A stretch of DNA of 64,000 nt from Crambe crambe. Taxonomy: Eukaryota; Porifera; Demospongiae; Poecilosclerida; Crambeidae. Each line of letters opens with the position of its first letter. The stretch's first letter is position 1. The notes beneath the pieces are model-generated. The model had not been told where the DNA came from, did no database searches, and saw only the letters and a list, made by a program, of their open reading frames with translations. Made by a program: the position numbers and the translations under genes. The stretch is taken from assembly GCA_963924555.1 (NCBI GenBank), contig OZ004598.1, forward strand, positions 2,132,501-2,196,500. Direction: 5' to 3'. Shown here one piece after another: positions 42,209 through 52,189 of the stretch.

Positions 42209-45200
42209 TTATTTTTGTTCGGGTAGCAAAGTTATAGGACTTGCTTCTTCAAGTTCATGATCTTTACCTCTGGTGGTGGGAGACAGTTTTTGTTTGCCAT
42301 CATTTTTGGTTCTGCTGATATCACCACTTCTCATGTCACCATCAAAAACACTTTGATTGTCAAGGACTTGATATACTACATAATTATGACGGTTATTGAT
42401 ACAATGATAATTGAAGTACATGTACTAACCACTTCGTTTCTTTCTTCGTACCACCTTGATGATTTTCACCGCTATTAAGGTTCCACTAATTATGAGGATG
42501 ATTAGGACGAGGGCCACTATCACAGCAACTATGTACACCTTCACATCAGATTTTCCTATCGGAACTTCAATACATACACATGCATACATGCATACACATC
42601 ATTGTGTTAATACATAAGTATGACTTTGATGATGCATGCAAGGAATAAGGAAGTGTTGACCACTGCAAGTGTGATTCCAACCTTTTCCGAGTCCACTCTT
42701 GGCCACACATTTAACTCTGGCTTGCACCCAGTCCACTTAATTAACCACTATAGTTAAGCTTTATAAGATAATACATAGATCTATTGTCCTTGCATATAGA
42801 GTGTTACTACAGTGTTGTAAGCATCAGTACAGTAGAATGCAATCTCATAACAGCTTGATGCTGGCTGATTATGTCTTGCGTGAATTAATAATTTCTGAAG
42901 TCCAACTGCCTGCATGTGACTATACCACAATGCATAATATAGGAAGAGCTACATAATTATATATAGAGTTGCCACCTGAGGAAACTACACTTTACCCATT
43001 AATTTTTGAGGTACATGTACTTTTTGTTTCAGCTGTTCAAGTACATAGCTAATGAATGTGCGAGCTACAATTACGAATTGATTATGATAACCTTCACTGC
43101 ACATGCATATGGTTTATTGAATGCTCTGTATAGGAATTAACTTGTCAGCTTTAAATGTAATGTCTTATAATATTGAACTATACCTTGAGGAGACTTGGTA
43201 GTAGGCTCTATTATTTGTGCTGTAGCTATGTACATAAAAGGAGTATTATAATGGCAAGAACATGACCATCAGTTTCACATGCATGCATGTGTCCTATGGA
43301 AAGCCATAGTAGACAAGTGCACATGCACAATGAATGTGTGAGTAGCCTAAGATGGAATCATGATCAATAAAGCCCAGATTATATGTAAATAAACTATGTA
43401 TAGCTAGCCATGTACAACTATTACAATAATAAAAGCTAGCTATAGCTATACTGTATTGCCACACAGTACCGCATGATTACAGGATTGAAATATTTGCATA
43501 AATTACTTTCGGGTACAACAACAACATGCAGCTGCACATTGTGTGCATTAATGCACATGTACATGTATGGGTCTGTAATGATAAACATTGCATGGTCATG
43601 CATGCGGCCATTAAACATTTTGATCCAGTGATTTTAAGATCATGACCATATGCATGCATGGGTCTTTAGCTAACAAACTTTGGTTAGCCACTAAACACAC
43701 TGATCCAGTGATTTTAAGATCATAACCATCTGGATGCATGGATCTGTAACTAACTTTGGTCAGCCACTAAACATTGATTTTATACAAGAATGCATGCATG
43801 AATCTGTAACAATAAACATAAGTATGTAAGTAGCTGCACAACAAAACACTTCTAATATCAATGCTCATCTATAGCTAATATCAACAAGGAAAGTGTATGT
43901 AACAACTATCTTTCTTATTGGTATTATTATGACAGCTGCTACTATATAGTTTGTGTATTCTGTGTGTATGGCTTTAGTTTGCTGTGCAGCTTCTGATGTA
44001 GCTATGTTTATATCGATGCAGATGGTCATGTTCTTGGATTAAAACACTACATTTTATACCAATGCAGTTACACTGTATATCATATTCCAAACATTGATCC
44101 AGTGATATTTTAAGAACATTACCATCTGGAATCTATGACAACAAACATTGTGTATACATCGTAGCTGCACATACAGAATACACCAAACTATTGTTGGAAG
44201 ACCATCTGTGTTATTATTATGCATGCAGCTGTCATAATAATACCAACAAGAAAAATAGTTTATGCAAACTACGTACTTCAGTATATATATGGGCCTACAT
44301 GATACAAATCAGGCTTAGTGGGTTTAGTTTATTGTGCAGCTTCTGATTTATGTTTATCGATGCAGATGCATGGTCATGTTCTTTGTTGTAGCTATGATGT
44401 ATACAAACCCTGACCCATGCAATGTTTATTGTCGTAGACTCATGCATGCAGATGGTAATGTTCTTAAAATATCACTGGATCAATGTTTGGCTATGTAGGC
44501 TATAGCCACTAACTAATTCTTTTGAGCCAGTAAACATGACCATCTGCATGCTATAACGAATCAGTAAACAAAAGTTATATTTTATAGTACAGAATACTTT
44601 AATAGTACAGAATACACTGCCTCTTTAGTCTGAATCTATAATTATTATATCCAATGGAGTTGTCATATTAACAATCTGTTAGTTCTTATATAGCCATGGT
44701 AAACATTTTGATTGAGTGCTTTTAGAACATGCCGAAACATTAGCATGCATGCATGGGTCTGCATGTTGACAGCGAGTGAGCAAGTAGCTATATAAAGAGC
44801 TGACACATGTACAGGCCCCAGTACTACTAACAGGACAGATACATACATTCATATACATTTGCCTGGGGCATTTTCAAGTGTATAGACTGACGTAGATAAC
44901 TACAGAGGTTTTAGGGAGTCTTGAAAAAATTGGTCGTCAGGCATCCGACTATACTACGTACGCATGCGCACTGCTTGAATTTTTGAAATTATGCTCAAAT
45001 TTGGAAAGGACTTTAGAGAAATAGCTTCAAAGAGCTGACTGTTCTAATACACAGTAGCTAGCTATTAGCATGCCATTTACATTCTCTGGTGAGATTTTCA
45101 AGGCTCAAAAGTTGAGCATGCGTGAGAATGCACACTCAGCATTTCAAGATTCCCTAAAATCTCTTTATTATATGGATCGTCAAGAGTCACAGATATTTTT

Positions 45201-46898
45201 CATCATGCAGTTCTCCATTAGAGGTCTATATAATAGTTAGACAACGAGATCAAGGGATCTACGGTCTATTTAGAAACCTGAGAGCCCTGGGCTGTAGCGT
45301 CCCGAGCGCAGCGAGGGCGCTACTAAGGGCCCGAAGGTTTCTAAACAGACCGTAGATCCCGTTGGTCGAGGTGTCTAACTTATTTAGACTATAGCCAATC
45401 ACTGGAGTTGTTTAACTTACCTCAACACGCACTTGGAAACAATAACCATGGTTTTTAAATGCAACAAACATGAATCAGAGCGCACCTAGAAACAATAACC
45501 GTGGCCACCGCGATGCGTTGCTAGAATTGGACCAATTGGAATGACCATCTTTACCGGGTTTACCTAGGGCAAGTGAATTCTAAGTGCTATAAGGCGTGAT
45601 TCTAAGTGCCATAAGGCGTGATTCTAAGTGAATAGAATTCACCAAATGGACCAATCAGATTCCTTGATTGTGACTAGCTATAGTCTAAACGTATATGGCT
45701 ACTATTGAGCAACAATTTGTGTGACTTGTATTATAAGCTCAGTTTCTAGGCCAGGGCCATGAAGCTTGCTCAGTTAATGTATAGATGCTCTCACCAATGC
45801 ATTCTGGTTCCACACCACTCCAAGTTCCATTTCGTAAGCATACTCGCTCTTGCTGTCCAGACAGAAAATAATGAGTGTTGCATGAATAAGTGGCCAGATC
45901 TCCTGGTCGCGGTATTGCAGCATCCACGATTTGATAGCTGATGTGTCCAAAAGGAATTGTAGCGAGTGCCTCACACTCAACAAAAGACCCTGCATCAATA
46001 AATATGGTCAGGAGTGCATTATGTACAGCTTGTAGTAGCTACGGTAACATGATTTTATTTTGTTGTTAGAATATTTTGGTACAATTTATTCCTGTCCGAA
46101 AATTATTTACAACCAAAATTAATGTAATTAGTATTAGAGCTTATTAGCTACAAGCTAGCTGTAATGTATGAAAAACATGACATTATTACACAAATTATTT
46201 TTAACATGAAATATTAGCGAGTTATGGTACGTAGCTATTTTCATGTTCAAATCACATGTGTGTACAATAACATCAGGTTAGTTTAGTTAGCTCTTAATTG
46301 GCTAATTGCACACAATAATTATAATTATAATTGCTGTCATAGTCTACACATGCATTCATAATTATACCTTCACATGTCGGTGTTTGCTTCATAGCTTTCG
46401 AATCACTCCCTATCCATATTCCACCAATTGAACATTCATATGTCCCACGTCCATATAAGTCATAATTGTTATGGCACACATAGTTAGCAGTAACACCGAT
46501 GGAAAGAAGAAGATCAGAATATATAACTCCACCATTTTCAATGGCAGGTAATTGATGACACACACTTTCAGCTGGGACTACGTGTATTTATTTCATGATA
46601 CAATAAATGAACAAAAATCAAGTTAGCTAGTGAACTTACTTATTCCTTTTTGAATAAGTTTTTCTTGTAGTCTCATAAGAGAATTATTGAGAAAACTCAA
46701 CTGTAGATCAAGTTCTGTTGCTCCACCGCTATCGCATGGGTCATGCACTGTGTAGTGACAACTATCTTCAGCAGGTCTCAGGTAACAGGGTATGCCACAC
46801 CCTTCATCAGAGCACCCAGCAGACAAAAAATCAGCTCCAACATAATATATGAAATAACATGAAGAAAGCAAGAGAAGCTGGACTGAAGACATCATCAA
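42209..46898 (-). CDS. Gene D: sushi-domain transmembrane receptor (6 exons, 327 aa)
   Basis: Exons 46898-46640, 46577-46368, 45989-45795, 43219-43184, 42555-42430 and 42366-42209; every junction is phase 1, which is usual for sushi domains. Signal peptide (residues 1-22), then a short Cys module with GIPCYLRPAEDSCHY and an amphipathic helix (LMRLQEKLIQKG). CCP1 about 88-156 (CHQLPAIENGG ... YECSIGGIW), CCP2 about 158-221 (YSCNTHYFLSG ... CLRNGTWSG). A 12-residue linker exon follows, then one membrane helix (about 241-263, VYIVAVIVALVLIILIISG), a basic stop-transfer KVVRRKKRSG and a 50-residue tail without tyrosine, ending in LLPEQK. It is the tail-to-tail partner of gene B and head-to-head with gene C. 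The 2.6-kb intron 3 is packed with repeats. Type I surface receptor by structure; ligand unknown. Confidence 0.85.
43540..44780. repeat. Complex direct and inverted repeat cluster in intron 3 of gene D
   Basis: A module with CCAGTGATTTTAAGATCAT, ACCATCTGGATGCATG, GTCTGTAACAATAAACAT recurs at least four times in direct orientation (43560-43830, 44095-44160). It appears inverted near 44020, 44340-44480 and 44530. The phrase GTGCAGCTTCTGAT also occurs twice. It looks like several foldback elements inserted in and beside each other. Confidence 0.65.
45235..45380. mobile_element. ~146-bp foldback element
   Basis: Arms AGTTAGACAACGAGATCAAG, GGGATCTACGGTCTATTTAG, AAACCT with the inverse at the right end, around a GC-rich loop (GAGCGCAGCGAGGGCGC). 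In intron 3 of gene D. Confidence 0.75.
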
Positions 46899-47222
46899 TG
46901 CTAATCTTCGAGTGCGTAGATGTACCTTGACCCTCGGTCCTAGATATGACGCACCATATACAGCGGTTTTCCAAAATCTTGCAACTGCAGAAAGCGAATC
47001 ACATGATCAATATGAGCAATCTGACCAACCAGTTTGCTCCAATCACTTCCGCTTTCCACTTTCCTGTTGCAAGGTTTTGGAAAACCGCTGTAGCTAAATC
47101 TGTCTGAGCGGATCCAATGTGGGCTGGGCGCTGCTAAATAGGCCGAACTGCGCATGCTCAAACAGTACACCATTTCGCCTTATTTTGGAAAGACAAAATG
47201 CCTCACATGCACAACTGCTGCA
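46899..47222. promoter_or_regulatory. Bidirectional promoter between genes D and C
   Basis: 324 bases separate the divergent start codons. A 130-bp foldback MITE (46961-47090) takes up the middle. Sequence left for host signals is about 60 bases on the D side and 130 on the C side. CTAAATAG near 47132 is the best, weak, TATA candidate for C. Confidence 0.55.
46961..47090. mobile_element. 130-bp MITE with CAGCGGTTTTCCAAAATCTT ends in a shared promoter
   Basis: CAGCGGTTTTCCAAAA...CTTGCAAC and its inverse GTTGCAAGG...TTTTGGAAAACCGCTG, flanked by TA at 46959-46960 and 47091-47092. Tc1/mariner-type target duplication. Confidence 0.85.
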
Positions 47223-49740
47223 ATGAAGATAACAGTTATAACTCTTGGTGTCGCAGCTCTGCTGCTAACTAGCGTTTTCAGCAAGAGTACGGGAGAAGAG
47301 AGAGTAGAAAAGTCAGCGAAGATTCTGACAGATTTATACATTACTCTGAGAAATATCATTGCCCCTAAATCTCCACTGTCTGAAGGAATTACTAGCAATC
47401 GATTTGTGCTCCTCTCTCCTGGCAAGGTGCTTAACTATTGGGACTACTATCCAGGTCAAGATTATGAAGAAAGTTTATTGAGACAAAATAGTTCTGCTCC
47501 AGAAGTTTTAGTTCCGCCTGCTGCTATGGAGAAATGGTTCGATATAGCTGACGTTACAGTTGGTGCAGATCCTTTCAGTGGAGGAGTGACAGGGAAGAGT
47601 ATGTCGAGGGCATATGAAACAATAATATCCCAAATGAATGTTCTAGGCATAAAAACTAAATCATTGGATGCTCAGGCTAAATACAAAATGGCACGAAGGT
47701 ATTTAACTGCTACAGTTCAGGACCCAGATAATGTGACTGTGAACACTACCCGCTTATCCCTTTATGATCGATACCTAAAGATATATTCAAAGTACCGGCT
47801 TGAGATGGAAGATAAGATAGAGGAAGCAAGAAAGACAAGAAGTGCAATAGACTACCAACTTTGGTTTCAAAGGAATTACCCATCTCTTCTCTCTCGGGTA
47901 GAAGGTGCATACACAAAATGGCTTACATTTGGTGATAAGAATCTAGTGGAACTATACAAGACCTATTTAGATTCTGCTTCGGCAGGTTCAGAGTTGAGAG
48001 ATGCACAGATAGCTTTACGAGCATCGGGGGTTCAGTCTCTGGATCGCACTCGTACTGTATACCCTGTCAGTTTTGAACCAGGAAATTGGTACAAATATTT
48101 ACTACCAAGGTAAGGTAATTGTATTAATGTTGTAAGTTTTGTGCCCATGCAGCTGTAGCTATAATGTGTACAGATAAATAAAATTAGCTATAGCTAGTAG
48201 AGTTATAACTATATACTCTTTTACTTTTCTTAATCAGTCTCTTTACTGTCAAAACCGACCCGTCATCGCTAACTCTGACTCCATAAATAGCTAGCTATAT
48301 CTGATATAATACTGACATTATAACTTAATTGTATACAGAATAAAAGGTCCAAGTCGAGATATGTTGTTGGCTCGAAAAGGTATGCTAGAAAGTGAGCGAG
48401 ATGCTTTAAAGACCATGATTGATTTCAATAATCACAATCGTGATAGGGCAGAACAAACTCAGAATCAATTGCAAGGTAAACTAAATTCTTCAACTGCAAG
48501 AAGGGATGAAAAAACAAACCAGTCAATATCTGCAATGACAGAGTGCATGAATCAAAGCGCACGACAGCAAGCTCCTAATGGTTCGACAAGACGACCATCT
48601 TCAAAATGCAGCAAATTCAAGCAAGCAAATGCTGAAGCAGTGACTGCCACCTTTCAACAAGCACAAGTGAAATTTGAATATGAAAGTGCTGCGTTTTTGC
48701 TCAACTCAAAAGGACAGCTGAATATTTTTCTGCGAACTAGATTAGGAAGTCTGAATAAAGAAATCAAAAAAATTGAGAAAAAATTAAGCTTATCCCGTCC
48801 ATATCTGGGTGAAGTTGTAGACTCAAGGGAATTTCAAGATTTGAACAGTGTTCTTAATGAGACTGAGCAAAATTTAGATGATGCCTGGACCAGTTTTCAG
48901 TATGACTCTGAATCTTCACGTACTCAAACTGATACGGAAACGAACTCCTGGAATGTTGCTGTCGGGCTTGGTGTTGGTGGAAAAGTCTTTGGAGTTCAGG
49001 TTTCAGCTCACTATGGGGAATCAACAACCGATATGAGACAGTCTTTTAATAGCGCAAACCTGAAAGTCTCAGGCCAGTTGTTACGTGTTACTATCAAGAG
49101 ACCATGGTTTAAACCAAGTATATTTGAAAATCCTTCATTATCATTTGTAAGTTTAGCTAGTATCATTAATGTCGTACACACAATCCACAGAAATAGAACT
49201 GTTGTATGTACATACTGGTACACCATAATTATAGTGGGTCATATTCAAGGGGTGAAGTTTTAGTAGATATATGCTAATTGGTCTTAGTTCCTAGTAATTA
49301 TAAAATATACACATTTTTCAAAAACCAACTTATTATCTGGTACACAGATGCAGCGAGATGAAGCTCAGCAGAAGAACACTTATGTTTCACCAGGACCAAG
49401 TACTGAAAAAGATCTTCGTGACAACATAAGAGGATCAAGAAGTAACCTTTACCTCCTGCCAGAATATGTTACAAGTTTTGTCTTGGCTCGTGACGTTAAG
49501 TTGCAATTCTCTGAAGTCAATGCTAACAGTGTCAGTCGTGCTATGCAAATGATAGCTGGAGGTTCACTTAGTGTGAACTATGGAATATTCAATGCGAAAG
49601 CTTCTTTTGGAACTAAAAAAACCAAACAGAGTGTGACTGCAGACAGAACTGCAAATGGAATCATCATAAATATTCCAGGTGCTCAGATCATTGGGTATTT
49701 CACTAATGTGCTTCCCCGATTTCCAAGATCACACAAATAA
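47223..49740 (+). CDS. Gene C: secreted coiled-coil/RPWF protein (3 exons, 695 aa)
   Basis: Exons 47223-48109, 48339-49146 and 49348-49740, phases 2 and 0. The start at 47223 (MKITVITLGVAALLL) is chosen because it opens a signal peptide and matches gene B; an in-frame ATG at 47154 would hide it. N-terminal region as in B: LSPGKVLNYWDYYPGQDY, MEKWFDIAD, SLYDRYLKIY, YQLWFQRNYPSL, FEPGNWYKYLLP. Middle: long charged helices with likely coiled coil (residues about 300-440), RPYLGE, then a Gly/Val-rich WNVAVGLGVGGK patch and LRVTIKRPWFKP (RPWF 550-553). Last exon: YVSPGP, LLPEYVTSFVLARDVKLQF, INIPGAQIIGYFTNVLPRFP. No intron at the place of intron 1 of B. The 3' end is 90 bases from the convergent receptor gene E. 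Extracellular; function unknown. Confidence 0.88.
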
Positions 49741-49830
49741 CTGTTGCAGCTAGCTATGTATCTCAGTTATATTATAAACCATGCATCATTTGTTTTTTAT
49801 ATAAAGTATTATTAGCTGCATGCAGTGTCA

Positions 49831-51998
49831 TTATATTATTGATTCAGCTTCATCTTTATCAAATGTGTGTTGTGTGGAGCGATATGCTGGCTCAGTCTTC
49901 ATTGGAGAATTGATGGACACATAAGCAGTACTGAAAACATTGGTATCATCAACTTGCAAATGGGATGGTGGAGTGCCTATAAACATAAAATGCGATCATA
50001 CATAAGTCTCTTTGGCAGATGTGCATAAGGTCTCACATGATTTTCTTTTAAGATATGACTTGTAGAGGACTAATACAGCAACCACAGTCACAAACATTAT
50101 TGCCAGCACAGCAACCGCTGACCCAACACTGGCACCTATCTTTACATCATTGCCTGTCCCTATAGCTAAAGCAGTTACTGATATAATGCAAATTATACCT
50201 GTGTATATGTCCATTCATCAAACCTGGAGTTTGATCCACTTCATTGGGGTTTTCATCTGCTAAGTTAAGAGGGAGAGATAATAATAAGTACGTATTATGA
50301 TGTATGCTATACTTACATGGTTACCCACTTCCATGAGCTACACTATGAAAATCAATAGCTATGGGATGCAAGTACAGAGACTGATAAATGCATGCATCTG
50401 CCATTATTATATATACTGCAAGAAAATTGCCTGGGTTTTTCAAACTGGGCATCTGGGCTAGCTAGCTATAGAGTAAATATCTATAACTGAGCATGTGTAC
50501 ATAGCCACAATGGGTAGACAAGCATCAGGGTTTCCAATAACAAATCCCAGATGCTCAATTTATTTTTAAGAGATCAGCATTTGAACAGGACAATATTTGG
50601 ATAAGTCTGTTTATCTAAACAAAATCAGCATGATTGTACACATGCATATTGTAGCATTTTTTCTTCCAACAATGAGAGCGTATATAGTCTCGTGTAGCCA
50701 GATCAAAAGAAAAAATTGGGTCTGGCTACGTGAGACTAGAGAGCTCATGCATTAGCATTAGTGAAGTTTAGAATAACATTATGATCACAAAGTCAATAAC
50801 TAACCACTAATTTTGTTGCAAAGGGGTTTATATCCACTCCAGTTTCCACTTCTAAGGCAGAATCGTTCCTGTGGACCTTGCAACTCACTACCAGGCTCAC
50901 ATGTGTAGGTAATCACATCACCAATGAAAACATTGGCTGTGTCATTATTAATGAATGATATTGTCCCATTAGTAATATCTTCTGGTGGTTCACACCTCTC
51001 TAAAGTTACTATGTAGAAAAGAATTTGCAGAACATAAAATTTATTTAATAGCTAGTTAGCTAGTTTTAATGACTGACAATGGCATCTCACAGGAACTTGT
51101 TTCACATCTCCATCCCACAAACCATCTTCATTGCACGTGAATTTCACTCTTCCATTCAGCAATTGTAAGGTGTAGCCTTCATTGCAGATGTACCTCCCTG
51201 ATGTCCCGGGAGAAAGATTCAGGTTACTATAAATTAACCCTCCATTATCAACAGTTGGCAGCTTGGAACATGTATTATCTGAAGAAACTATGTTTATAAT
51301 AATACAACTTATTAGGAATGATAATAATTTTTTTCATTACATGCATTATGGCTTATAGCTAAATAGATGTAAACTTCTCACCTTCAATTATGACTACTTA
51401 TTAAGTGTATGCAACAATAGCTGGCTATAACTGTAGCGGTTATTAAAATAGACAGCATATACAACATGCAGTAATCACCCTGTTACTCCTAGTAAAAATA
51501 ATCTGGTCTACTAGCTATGTGCAATGGCATTAGGTTTACTGACCTCTTGTAATTTGATAGGCTCGCCCCTGGAAGGCCTATTCTTTTAAAAATAGGCCTG
51601 GGAGAACGAGGCTACTAAAACTTATATTGTTACTACTTACATTTTAAATAAAAATTAATATGCCATCACAATTATAACTGGCTAGCTATATCTGTCTTAT
51701 CAACTGTTTGGAAGTCATGGCTAGCTGCTAGCTAATTCTTACTGATTCCAAGCCTGATCAACTGATGCTCTAGGGACAATAGTGTCCTGTTAACCAGCAG
51801 AATCCCTCGACTTATCCTTTTACGCTCGAAAGGTGTGGTACAAACATCAGAATCTGGTTTCAATCTGTAGTGGCAACCATCCCCAGCAGGATGCAAGTAG
51901 CAAGGTACACCAGGTGTTGAAAAAGCTGTGCCTACAACTTCTGACGCCAAGAAACTTAGCACTATACTAGCTCTTATTATCGTGGTAAAAGATTTCAT
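49831..51998 (-). CDS. Gene E: sushi-domain transmembrane receptor with ITSM-like tail (6 exons, 324 aa)
   Basis: Exons 51998-51743, 51287-51078, 51008-50805, 50259-50224, 50159-50037 and 49976-49831; all junctions are phase 1 and exons 2 and 4 have exactly the lengths of those in gene D (210 and 36). Signal peptide (residues about 1-24), the module GVPCYLHPAGDGCHY plus helix (LLSLEHQLIRLG), CCP1 (CSKLPTVDNGG ... CNEDGLWDG), CCP2 (CEPPEDITNG ... CLRSGNWSG), linker ADENPNEVDQTP, membrane helix about 244-267 (VGSAVAVLAIMFVTVVAVLVL), basic YLKRKS. The tail has TAYVSI around Tyr 295, which fits the ITSM pattern T-x-Y-x-x-V/I. Donors of exons 2 (GTCAGT) and 4 (GTTTGA) are weak but supported by the paralog. 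Partner of gene C. Confidence 0.83.
50695..50738. repeat. 44-base snapback with TAGTCTCGTGTAGCCAGA arms
   Basis: Arms TAGTCTCGTGTAGCCAGA and TCTGGCTACGTGAGACTA enclose an A-rich loop. The ends resemble those of the larger foldback at 56421-56870 (AGTCTCGCGAGCCAGCC), so it may be a minimal relative. Intron 3 of gene E. Confidence 0.6.
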
Positions 51999-52189
51999 GA
52001 TTCTTGGAATCTATCTAGCTATGTACGTACGTTCTTGAATTCTGGGGTGGAATCCCAATTCGGCGCATGTATTAGGCTATATTGTCCCTTTACCAGTCGA
52101 ATCGCCAATGCACCGGAAGTTTTTTTAAATAAATTCATGTTTGAAAACAAAATAGCAGTAAACTGCTAACACCAGTGTGTAACCAAAAA

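Noticed and set aside
35018-49740. Genes A-C as MACPF or other known pore-forming toxins
   Set aside because: The MACPF signature and other known pore-former motifs were not seen. The coiled-coil plus RPWF layout is not enough for such a claim.
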